The notes beneath the pieces were generated by a model. That model was given only the letters and a program-made list of their open reading frames with translations, did not search any database and was not told the DNA's origin. Below, piece by piece: positions 23,901-35,100 of a stretch of DNA of 64,000 nucleotides. Position numbers and translations under genes: made by a program. Every line of letters begins with the position of its first letter. Within the stretch, counting starts at the first letter, position 1. Origin of the DNA: Ophiodon elongatus (Eukaryota > Chordata > Actinopteri > Perciformes > Hexagrammidae); contig JACSYO010000469.1 of assembly GCA_016806645.1 (NCBI GenBank), forward strand, positions 62,001 to 126,000. The letters are read 5' to 3'.

Positions 23901-26900
23901 AATCACGAGACCAGCGAAGAAGATGACGAAGAGATGGTGGGTGTACCAGAAGACTTCGAAGTAGTTGCGTCTGATGACCTCCATGGAGGAGGTGATGATG
24001 AGGATGAGGGACAAAGTGATGATGACCCCTGTGATGCCAGCGATGCTGGTGAAGACAAAGTATGTCGGGGTCTGCTGCGCATCCTGAGGCACGAGGAGAG
24101 GAGGAGAGTGACAACGTGGACACACAAGCAAGAGGGAAGATGGTGGAGATGTTTTGGCAAATTTACTCAACTAGTAATGAGCATACGATCCTTCAACTAA
24201 TATGAACGCATGAAAAAAACTACAATATGCAGAGGATTTTATATCTCTGCATGTGTTTTATTTCATTATAACTTACAGTGTTTGTGTTGCGGATGGGGTT
24301 CAGGTAGGTGGTGTTATCCGAGTCTTCCAGGTCGGACAGAGCAATGCTGAGGGCATCATATTCTCCTCGTCTGTTGTTGTTGTACCACTCCACGTTTATC
24401 AGATGAGCGACCATGTGGACGGCTGTCAGAACACAGAGAGGAGACACATTATCGCTGTTGCATGATCAATCAATCAATCAAATTAAAGTGCAGACTCATC
24501 ATGCAACGTGGACCCAGTACACTTTACAATGAGAACAAAGCCTACACCGAGCACATCAAATTATAAACAAAAGTCAAACCACAATAAAAAACAGTGGCGT
24601 GCAGGCTGTAAAGAAGTGGATGGAAGGATTTCAGTCTTGATTTAAAGATGTGCTTCTTTAAAAAAGGGGCACGTTAGGCAAATTCTCTGAAAAACCAACT
24701 GATTTATTTTTCACTAAAGGAAAGACCAGGAGAGCAGCATCGAGAGAGCGAAGGCAGCGTGCCGGTGCATGCAGTGTAATTAGTTAATAGATAAATAATT
24801 TATTAATCCTGCAAGGGGAACTTTTTTTGGTACAGCAGCATTTTTACATACAGTAAAAGGGAAGACAATAACAATATATACAAAAATAGAATAACAAGAA
24901 CAAGAAGAAGAAGAAGAAGAAGAAGAAAATAATAAGAAAAATGCACAATACATACAACAAATTAACATAGGTAAGGCGGTGCAAGACCATGCAAGGCCTT
25001 ATAAGTTAAACATATGAACCTTAAAATCAGCTCTAGCTTGTACTGGTTACCAGTGAAGAGAAGCCAGAACTCCAGAATGGGTTTTTAAGTGTTAAAATGT
25101 TATAGTTTTGGTCAAGATTCAAGCTGCAGCATTCTGAACAAGATGAAGCCCTCTAGTAGCACAACTAGGAAGACCAGGGAAAAGGACTTTACAATAATCA
25201 AGTCTGGAGGATACGAATGCATGGATTATAGTTTTGCTATTGATGTGAGACTGAAAATGTCAGACGAGAATCAGAAATCACTGGATGGTGTTGATAGTCG
25301 AAGGTAAATACACTTTCAGTCAATAATTATTATCCTTGGATTCGTTTGCCTCATACTCCCTTTGCCAAAATGTAACCATGACCCTTGTAACATTTTGACC
25401 TCTGTTTGTGCGTGTGGGAAAGACAATCACATCTGAAAACAGTAGAATCTATATCTGTCATCTCATTTTCACTTCACCACCAGGAAGGACTGCAAACTGT
25501 TTTTCTTATTTTTTTTTTTCCCTGTTCCCTTTCACCCTTACGGAAACTATCTGATAACACTGATAAGCTGCGGGTCAGACAGGTTCGCACATTGTGGTAA
25601 AAATAAAAAGTATATTGTATTTATTCAAGGCAGAAAGCCAACATACAAAAAAAAAATATTTCTGATTCTGAATACTAAGATTCAATTTATTTTATTCTGA
25701 AGAAAAGTGTTAAACATCCACCCAAATCTGCACCTATGACACTGTTAAAATAAGTACAGACATTATCTTTGATCCAAACTTAAATGTTGAGATAAGATTT
25801 AAAAAAAAAAAAAAAATAATAATATATATATATATTTGCTATAAATTAACCAATTATCGGCAAATCGGTCGTCCGACCTGGGTATAGGGGCAAACGACTA
25901 ATCAAACCATCTAGTAATTTGGTAATAAAATAAAAACAATTAGTTTAAAGATTAGTTATCTAATCTTTAAACAAATTATTTTGTCAGAAGAAAAGAAAAA
26001 GGTCAGACTAAAAGAAAATTGCTTGCATAAGTTCACCTGTCATCAGAGCGATCATGTACGCCACCAGCTTGTGGAAACTCAGATTTTTGTCCAGTTGTTT
26101 CCTCATTGTTCTGCCGCAACACTGAAAAGATAAAGAAAGAAAGAAAAGGAGGTGAAAAGTCCCCCCAAAAAAAGACAAAAGAACTTATTTCCAAAGTTAC
26201 TGAAAACCTACCTGACCGGTCTCTGTTCAGGGGGGAGGAGTCAAGGTAGCATTTTGGACAACATACATTGTCTTTACCTGTATCTCACCTTACTGAGATA
26301 CAGCCCAATAGAGGACTCTAATTTTTAAACTGGACACTTTGAATAAAATCCTGATAACATTCAACTTGACATTAATTACGAAAATGAACCCATTCCAAAA
26401 ATACCAAAACAAAAATGACAAGAAGAAAATGTTTCGGAACGATGCAGTCAAACTAGTTTGACCAAAAGATAATGACCGTGTTTTTAAGCGCACCTCGCCC
26501 TTCTGGGAAATTTAAGCATCATAGTCTTACCACAAAGGAGCCTCTGAGAAGCGACAGCAGGTTCCTGCACACCGGGAGGAGGATCAGCAGACAGTTGAAG
26601 TTGAGGACGGCTGCAGGAGCTCTGGCCCAGGCCAAGGCAGACTGGAACAAAATGCATGTTAATGTGTGATTACCAAGGGTGGAAGAAGTTTTTTTAGATC
26701 CTTCACTCAAGTAAAGGATAGCAATACTACAAAGTCAGATAACATATGATAAGAGAAGATAGAACTTTATTAATATCCAAGGATTTGATTGTGCCAGAGT
26801 TTCCTTGAAAGATTATCACAGAAGAATAGCAAAAAACAATACAATAAAAATATATATATGGTAAATGTACTTGTATAGTGCTTTTCTAGTGTTCTGACCA

Positions 26901-27867
26901 CTCAAAGCTCTTAAACACTAAATGTCATCATTCACACCCTGATGGCTACCATGCAAGGTGCCACCTGCTCACAGCCAAGCATTCACCGATCCTCTGACCG
27001 AAGGACGGCCCTGCTCTACCACTGAGCTGCAGTTATTTATATGAACAATAGAATAACAATTATTAAGTGTAAAAGAAACAATACTGATGAGTAAAATGTA
27101 AAAAATTACAAGTAAAAATACTCTGTTGCAAGAAAAAGTCATGTATTCAAAATCCTACTCTCCTAAAAATACTGGCATTATTTGCGTCACAATATAATTA
27201 AAGTACCAAAAGAAAAAGTACTTGATATGTACTATTATGTTCATTATCATGAGTTGCAGCTGGTAAAGTTGGAGCTTATTTGAACTACTTTATATACTGC
27301 TGGGTAGTTTAAACTAGTCCTATAACAATACAGCATCATTTATTAATGGATTTTTATTCAGTAACTTAAGATGTCAAACACATGTAGAGAAGAAGAAAGT
27401 ACGATATTTGCCTCTGTGATGTAGTGGAGTAGAAGAATGAAGTTGCATGAAATGTAAAAATACTTAAGCAAAGTACAAGTACATCAAAACTGTTGAAGAA
27501 GCATCCTAGCTGATGTCTATTCTCCTGACTCACCCCTAAAAGATGACGCGTGTAGAAAAACTGTTCCTCCAAATCGTAGAACAGGTAAAACTTGATGAAG
27601 AGGAAGATGTTGATGCCCATCCAGACCACCTGCAAACACAGCCACGGTCATGTTTCCATCACAGAATTCTTCATTAAAAATCATTTTTTTTAAAATGTTA
27701 TTTGCGATGAAGGCCACAGACAGACAGTCATGTTTGTGTTTTGTTGGGATACTTTTGCGTAAATTGGTCATCTTTGCGACGTGAAAAATGTAATTCCTAA
27801 CGCGTAAATGAGCAGAACTCACCAGTATGAAGGCTGTAAGTCCATTGTTGATAATCCAGTTCGCCAT
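20977..27867 (-). CDS. nox1: NADPH oxidase 1
   Basis: Membrane flavocytochrome that passes electrons from cytosolic NADPH through FAD and two haems to O2, forming superoxide. In mammals it works with p22phox, NOXO1, NOXA1 and Rac. Thirteen exons, all in frame: 27823-27867, 27534-27629, 26531-26641, 26037-26121, 24277-24422, 23890-24083, 23671-23797, 23404-23496, 23057-23298, 22501-22663, 22187-22333, 21968-22092, 20977-21103 (566 aa; human NOX1 is 564). Haem-ligand histidines are H101 and H115 (third helix) and H210 and H223 (fifth helix, YTHHLF...HGIG). HPFT at 338-341 binds FAD. GAGIGVTPFAS at 404-414 and LCGP at 532-535 form the NADPH site. The protein ends in FNKENF. The tail YSDVDPRKTKFYFNKENF and the IYFYWICRET segment are closer to NOX1 than to gp91phox (CYBB), and the cstf2/xkrx neighbours agree. 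The start has G at -3 and +4. Confidence 0.95.
21104..21967. repeat. nox1 last intron, filled with fragments of teleost interspersed repeats
   Basis: About 21210-21260 reads like the '...cgaagcgctttacaataaa' class of fish repeats. About 21400-21860 contains stretches such as 'tgtagtggagtaaaaacaat' and 'gtagtacttttac', the 'agtaaaagtac' type repeat that also occurs at 27090-27490. The copies are degraded and have no coding capacity. Family names are not assigned. Confidence 0.5.
23309..23328. repeat. A-run close to a nox1 acceptor
   Basis: About 20 A residues on the plus strand (T on the gene strand), directly upstream of the exon 9 acceptor at 23298. It serves as, or extends, the polypyrimidine tract of that splice site. 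Confidence 0.7.
24423..26036. repeat. nox1 intron 4 with repeat fragments
   Basis: A 1.6-kb intron. About 24780-24840 matches the fish repeat type 'tttattaatcctgcaagggg'. There is a (GAA)n run at 24899-24927. About 24960-25300 reads like a widespread fish repeat ('gcaaggccttataagttaaa', 'ctgcagcattctgaacaaga', 'ttacaataatcaagtctgga'). The open frame at 25089-25307 is a by-product of that repeat. No internal exon seen. Confidence 0.55.
26670..27500. repeat. Nested interspersed repeats in nox1 intron 2
   Basis: An outer fish repeat begins at about 26678 ('ggtggaagaagttttttaga', 'ccttcactcaagtaaaggat') and resumes near 27095 ('acaagtaaaaatactctgtt'), running to about 27490 ('tgtagtggagtagaagaatg', 'gcaaagtacaagtacatcaa'). 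Between them sits a second repeat ('agatagaactttattaatat', about 26758). That in turn contains a third (26870-27034), the same class as 1612-1803. The assignment is by recognition of text typical of fish repeats, without a library search. Confidence 0.5.
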
Positions 27868-29184
27868 GTCGCGCTCTTAATCACGACTCCTCAGCAGCAG
27901 CTCCCCTGCATCTCCACCTTGCGTGCGCTTTTATCCTCCACGCGCCCCTCCGGACTCCTCCCTCCGGCGCGAGTGTGAAGGCGACGCAGGAAACAAGAAA
28001 ACAAAGTGCGTCGTGGAGGCAGTTTAGAGGGGAGGTTTCCCCCCCTCCTCCCTTTGACGCTGAATGACCACATTCCTTCATACCTGCTGCGATCTCAGCT
28101 TAAAATAAATCTGTGCGCCGGGAATGAGGAACTGCTTGTTACATTCGGGAAGTTTTAGCCTCTTGATGGGCGGAGACGCATTTGGAAAATAAAGGTTTAT
28201 TGTGTGAGTAATGCGTGATAAATCATAAACGAAGCCAAAAGACAATAATTATTGTGTCAACAGCAGATTATTTTTATTTGGGTTCCAAGTAAAACAATAG
28301 TAGTCAAGGCACTGAACGAACAAACGATGACAAAACATAAAACAATTAGCAAATTGTGAAAACACTTTGATAAAGTATAAGCTAATTCAATGTAAGTCTG
28401 GTTAAAGCATCATCAACTGGGAAGTTAACAACACACGTGATATTCCACACTGTCTTCTACTTCTTTCAAGTCTTCTTTTTCAACAGAGTATATTCGCCAA
28501 CGGTTGACATATTTTTATATATTTTTGTAAAACTAAAGCCTGTTTTTGTAATTCAAGGCCAGCAGACTGAGCAGTGAACAATACAAGGCATTCATCACAG
28601 CAGGTTTATGTAGTTGGGTATGAGGAAGATACATTCTTCTGACTTTCTCTTGGCCACTGGCTGATTTAAAAAAAATAAAAATAAAAAAAAGTATTATCTT
28701 TTTAGTGCAGATGCAAACGTGTGCAAAGGCAGCGTTCATGGTGGGAGTTCCCCAAAATGAAGTAAACTGGGGGTGCCCCGGTGAGTCTTGGCACGTTTCC
28801 CGCACACCTGGCTCCGTCCTGTACATGACCCACTGCTGCTCTCTCAAGGCGGCCTTTGTGCGTCGCTGCACATGTCGACATGCTACATTCTTTGTTGTAC
28901 TGAGGCCTCGCTGTGCCCCAAGTGTAAGTAGTCACCCTCAGTAAAGACATCAGGAGTTAACGTGAATGCCTCTCACGACCGTAAAATAATAAAGTACTTA
29001 GGGGAAATCGTTAATTTCCTTGCTGACCGTAAAGAAAAAAACAAAAAAACAAAAAAAAACACAATCATTCTGTTTTTTGTGTCAAAGTACTCGAGGTATC
29101 GTTCTGCGGTGCGGCCTGCAGCGCCAGCTGAGACGCGTTTCTACATTAGAGAACTTGTTCATTTGATTCCCCACAAAGCCTCTC
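27868..29184. other. nox1 upstream region and xkrx 3' region
   Basis: The two minus-strand genes are in tandem, 1.3 kb apart. About 27880-28090 is GC/CpG-rich and should include the nox1 5' leader and promoter. About 28270-29184 should be the xkrx 3' untranslated region, with TTTATT (AATAAA on the gene strand) at 28273-28278 as candidate poly(A) signal and A-rich runs at 28665-28690 and 29032-29060. No further gene seen. Confidence 0.5.
28273..28278 (-). promoter_or_regulatory. Candidate xkrx polyadenylation signal
   Basis: AATAAA on the minus strand, about 900 nt beyond the xkrx stop and before the nox1 promoter region. Other AT-rich signals nearby are possible. Confidence 0.35.
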
Positions 29185-32100
29185 TCAGGCCGCTTCCATC
29201 ATGTCTTCAACAACGGCCGTCTCTCTCTCTCCCAGCTGACTGGTGAGGTCCAGAGGTTGTGAGTTTCGGGGGTCCAGCAGCTCCAGCGGCTCCTCCGGCA
29301 CCAGCACCATGGTGGCAGCGGTGGAGTAGGAGGGCGGCAGCTTCCGCCGTTGACCGCTCGCCGCCCTTCTCCCCGGGCGGAAGCAGACGCAGTGCAGGCA
29401 GTCATGCACGTTGTACTTGAAGAGGCGTCTGCAGGGGTGGCAGAACTGGTAGAAGAGCAGCATGAAGAGCAAGGCCAGGCTGTAGCAGATCAGCAGCTGG
29501 ACGGCAAGCAGCGGCGCGCACACGTACTCGTAGAAGTCCGACTTGAAGAAGTACCACAGCGTGATGAGGAGGAAGTTCTCCACGAAGCGCCCGGTGTAGT
29601 ACATGGCCAGGCGGTCCCACCGCTGCTTCCTCTCGATGAGCTCCCGATGGGAGAGGTCCAGCTGCACCGCCGACCAGCAGAAGGTGTTGATGCAGGCGTA
29701 GAGCAACGTGAACATGGACAGCACCACCGTGGTGCCCAGCTTGGAGAAGTTCTTCTCCACGTCCTGGGTCAGCGAGCCTTTCTTGGCCCAGAACTCGACC
29801 CACGGGAGGAAGAAGAAGAAGAGCAGGTTGACCGCGCCGACGAGGATCACCCAGTGGGTCAACGCCGTGCTGAAGAGCACCAGAGCGGTGATCCGGGTGG
29901 CGATCTCCAGCAGCCGCCACACGATCATGCACAGGTAGGCAAAAGGGCGCAACCGCACTTTGTAGTTGTCGTATCGGATCTGGATGGCCAGGGCGCTGCA
30001 CACGAGGGCCCCGTACGTGATGGAGATCAGGGTGACGATCATCAGAGCCACTGGGGAAAAAACAAACACAAGTCACCCGTCACCTTCTGAGCAACAGCAC
30101 GACGTCGCCGTTAACAAATGTCTTGTTTTGAATGGTCTCGAGCACAGAGAACTCCTTAAAATGATCAATGTAAACTTAGCATAATTAAATACATATTTAA
30201 ATGTATTCACTTAGACTAATATAAAATGGAAGTCATACTCCTGAAATAAATCAAATGAAAAAAAAATTTACAAAAAAAAAAAAAATAATAAAACTTGGCA
30301 AGGAAAATAATTAATGCTCAAAAACATTCAAGCAGTTATACGGTACAAACACTTTTGTGACATCTTTGGTACAGACGGAATCATCTCTACAACTACTTTT
30401 TTAAATATCTTTGATATCCATCAACAAACAAAAACATCAATCTCTTTATACACTGGCTTTTTAATAACCGTGAGGGGGAAAAAAAAAAAAATACAGAAAA
30501 GACTTACCGGGTTATACGAGGCTATTTTAAATCTTCCACCGTACTTTACTACATTTACATACACCGGCAGTGACATTTAATTTGATGTGTACAGTGTTAA
30601 TTCAAGGTGACGAGTCACAGTCTTAAAGAGCTGCCAACCTCAAATAATGTCATCATTTCATCATTTTTTAGAGGTACTTCAACTTTGCCGGGAATAAAAT
30701 CCAGAGTGCAACACTGTTAAGTAGTGCTTTTTTTTTTAAAGATACTGTAATGGCAATTTTATATTCTCAGTTGTAGTTCACATTCTTCTCCAAGTGAACA
30801 TGCATACAAGCTGTTATTGTCACTGCCTGCATTGGGTGACTTGGGTCACGCAGCAGTTGCCTAATGGCAGATACACCTCCTTACCTGTCATTAGGTAAGT
30901 ACTTATGTGGGCAGGTCATACCTTAAGGGCAGGGTGCATATATCAGTATGTCGTGTAACAAAGCTGACCTAGCATTCCTTTCGTCTGCCACTGCCTGAAG
31001 AGAGACGTCCCAAAACATCGTGGTCACTCCCTGTATAATTCTGGGTGACTTGTTCCATCTGCAGTGCTCCTTGTACAGACTCTTTGCGACTCTCTGTAAC
31101 TGGGCCTCGTCTCGCAAGAATACATTATTTCATATCTAAGCTCTGGTTCTGCGATATTCGTTATTTCAGCTCAAAAAGACTCAACAGCGGGTAACAATAC
31201 TCGTAGAGTGGAGCAGTAGCATGGACCTTAACCCCTCCATCATCCTTACATCTCACAGGGGGTAAGTATTTCTCCTGGATGGTGGCGTACAGCTGGAGCG
31301 TCAGTTGAGGCGCGGACCCCAGAAAAGCCTGGATGACCGCGGTGCGCTTGAAGGCGTTTCTGTGGGTGGCCAGGTTGCGCTCGGATTGGCCGATTTCCCA
31401 CTCCATGGGCATCCCCAGGTAGCCCTTCTTCAGATTGATCTTCCTGGAGATGGTGACATAAGGCTCCTCCTTTTTACCCGCCTTGAAATAGACCACCAGC
31501 GCTTGAAAACACCTGAGGAGGAAATGAAGAGTGACTAAGAGTGGAGTAATATTTTCACACCAACAGAGGGCAGTGCGATGTCAAGTTACCACAATGAGAC
31601 ACGATGTCTTGTGTTTTAACCTCAACATACACTCAGTGTGAATATGAAAGGGCATTAAAAGCAACATACGAGTAGAATAAAGTCAAAATAACAGAGGTTA
31701 TATACCAGCAAGTCTCTCTCTCTCTCCCTCTCTCTCTTCCTCTCTCTTCCTCTCTCTTCCTCTCTCTTCCTCTCTCAGATCAGAAACAGTTATTCCTTGT
31801 TCTCTTGGCAACATGACACGGACGAACGGAACGAGACAAATTAGAAGTTCCAAAAGTGGGCTTTAAGAAGAAGTTGAACAAAACACTGCAACACAAACAA
31901 GCCTAATAATCATCCGGAATAAAGTTCTCTTGTATTGCTTTGTCTAATCATTTTGCAGTAATTACACACAGACCTCTAGAGATACTTGGTGATACCAAGT
32001 CAGGGAACAAATCAAGGCTGCTGCTGGTGAGTCAAAGGCCCGGTTCAAGGGTCAAGACTTAACCAATGGGATGTGAGAACCAAGAAGGAAGCCGGCCATG

Positions 32101-35100
32101 TCCCAGTGCAACAAGTACAACGAACCGAAGGCATCTGCAGACAACCAGACACAGGACATCATGTAGGACAGCTTCCTTTGCCATAAATGGAGATGGCTGT
32201 CATCAAAGTGGAGTTAAAAGCCACCACCCATTGAGGAGAGCTGGATTCTGCAGGTTTACGAGCCGTCATTTTTCCAGTGATGGTCACTGTCGCTAAACTT
32301 ATGGTCATTTAACCCAAAATACAAAACAACATATGTTCATTCGCCCCTTGACGCCGTGCAGAGAGATTTGATTTCATGTGCCCAGCTTTTGAGATATTTG
32401 CTTCTGCCATCCCGCTACAAGGAGGCGCATTTTAATTTATGGAAATGAATAATGGAAAAACTCAAAAGCGACGCCTCTTTCTCGAAACAATACCCGTTAC
32501 TCTGGATAATCTACAGACCTGTGAGCAAGTTTCATTGGGAATACTGTAGTTCCTGCTGAAGAAGCAGAGCCTGTGGAAGCGTGCACGCACACGCACACAC
32601 ACACACACAATCTCAGAAATGTTATCTCACATAAGGGATCCATCATAACAAACACAGCTATCTTTGTAAATCACAGCTAAACAAACACAAACACAAACAC
32701 AGCACGGAGGATCCACCAGAGGGCAGTCAGTAGAAAGAAAAGAAAACCGATCCCCAGAGGCCTGACTGGATCAACAGAAAGCCTCTGGGTGTGGTTCTCT
32801 TAACGTTTGCAAGGTAAATGCTCCCTGTGTTCAGCGCGGCTGGCTGAAATCAACCACTATTCATGAAGAGGGAAACGTGTTTTTCACTGCGAGAGGTTTA
32901 TGTGTAGCACTTCAAAGAAAGTATTTGTATTTCTGGCAAATGTAATCCGTTTCTAGATTTAAAAAAAGTATTAAAATGCTTCCAGACTGGTTTCTGGAGG
33001 CACACGCTTGTAAACGAATTTCAGAACCAACTGTTCAAGCTCCAACAAGCTAACTACCTAAACTGGAAGTACAAGGTTTCCACCTGCCAACAACAAAATG
33101 TCGGCATTATAATCCCTTAACAGCGCTTGTAAACTGACCCAAAACTCACAGTGCAGCACATCTGCTGAACCACGCCCTCCGAGGATTCCCACTGCAGCAC
33201 TACATCTCACACCACTGTGCTGGAATGTCATCTTTTGCTCCAAGATCTCCAACTTTGGACCCAGGAGCTGAATTCCACAGGAAGCTATTGCTCCATGGTT
33301 CAGCTATGTGCTGCCCAGACCCTCCAGCGTCAGCAGTCGGACATGTTGCTTCAGCTGCTGCTGGAAGGGAAACTGTACTCTTTACTTGCAGTGTAAATGT
33401 GGCACAGTGCCAAGCTGCCACACTGTCCCTGAACTGTGTTTGACCCAAACATTACAGGCTGGCAGGGGAAATGCTGTTGTTATTATTTGGATGCACGCCC
33501 ATGTAGTCTCTCTAAACACATCCACTCCCAGACTGATAGCCACAGACAGACGAGGGTTGTTCAGCTTCAGTGTTCAAGGTCGATGATAAAGAAACAGCGA
33601 AGGCAAAAACCTGATTTACCGACTGATTCTTTACTGGAAATCTGGCAGCGCCAATGGCGCCGAGGACGCAGAGCGAGGGTGCTGAACTTCAGCCAGCGTG
33701 CACTTAGGATTCAGACTAAATTTCACTTAGGGGAGGGGAAAAAGAAACGGCAGGGCCGATGAATGCATTAGCCAAGAGAATCAATATGCTGACTTCTGAG
33801 GAAGAGACTTATGGATTTATAAAAAAGGAAACGCACAAGCTACTGCTCAGTCTAAACATGCAATCTGTGCTCTAGGCGTGCGAATGCAGCAGTCTGATGT
33901 GACATATGCCACACAAACAAAGAGGAACTGGCTTCACCAGAGACTCTTGTGACAATTGAAATACTGATGTTTCTTCTAACTGAAGGGCAGTGGAGCATTC
34001 AGGGAATTCTTTCAGCAGCTCTTTAGCAAGATCCTCTTGTTGTGGTCGCCTGGGATTACCTCATCAGGCTCATCGCGCTCACACTAACACGACCTGGTCT
34101 GACTGTGTAGACTTTGTGAAACACAAAACAAAACATGAGGCTCTGCATGCCCAGACTTGCCCAAATTGACAGAGTAATCACAGTATGTAGTTTCTGTCCC
34201 TGCTTCATGTACTTAAGGAGGCCAGTCAAGACGAGCAAATAACCCAACCCCCTCTTTAAAGCTGCCATATTGACTCTGTGGATACGGTCTCATTATCTTC
34301 CAGTAGACTTCAATGCAACCAAAACAAGGCTCTTCAAAAAGGTTCATCATGCAGTTACGTGTAAAAAAAAAAGTGTGAAGTTGAAATTCCGCTTTTCATT
34401 GCAGACACGGTGCGTTTGACTGCGCAGCCACAAGATCAGCATATTACACCATCCCTGAGTCACACAGGAAACCTCCCATCTGAGGCACGAGGGAGCCGAG
34501 GTTATTAATTTACAGCGGCACAGCGTGGAACATAAAGCGCTCGAAATAAAACAGAAAAATAAAGAACTGAACGGAACCAAATGATCTGTAATAGCAAACC
34601 CCGATGTTTGTTTTCCGGCTTCACTGTCGCAATAAAAACATCAGAGACGTCACAGCTCCCTGCAACGGATGGTAACTGCAACAACAACAACAACAACAAA
34701 AAGAAAATGAGAGACGCAGGATCTATTTGATACTGAAAGATGTTTCATGATCACCGGCGGTTCAACAATCACCGGCACAAGCAAAGCATTTCTCAGGTGG
34801 AGCAAAGACGTGTGCAGCATCATAAACTAGTGCTTTTGTTTTTCAGCAGCTTACTTTGTCCAGAGGAAGATCCTTGTTTATAGCCATAGTGAAGCTATGG
34901 ATCAGTGTGAGCCTGGCAGGTAGCTCGGTCCAGACTGAAACGTCCAAACAACTATTGGATAGGTTGTCATAACATGTTCATGGTCTCCAGAGGATGAATC
35001 CCACCGACTTTGGTGATCCGCTGACTTTCACTCAATTTGCGTTCTTCCGTACTTACGCTTGCTGTTTTGGGTGCATCAGTGCGTCCCCACGAACAAAAAT

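Noticed and set aside
24960..25307. Possible extra nox1 exon or small gene in intron 4
   Set aside because: The text matches a widespread fish interspersed repeat, and including it would break the verified reading phase between exons 4 and 5.
29350..30090. 246-aa open frame on the plus strand
   Set aside because: It is the antisense of xkrx exon 3, whose minus-strand frame matches the XK family throughout. The plus-strand product is Glu/Gln/His-rich and resembles nothing.
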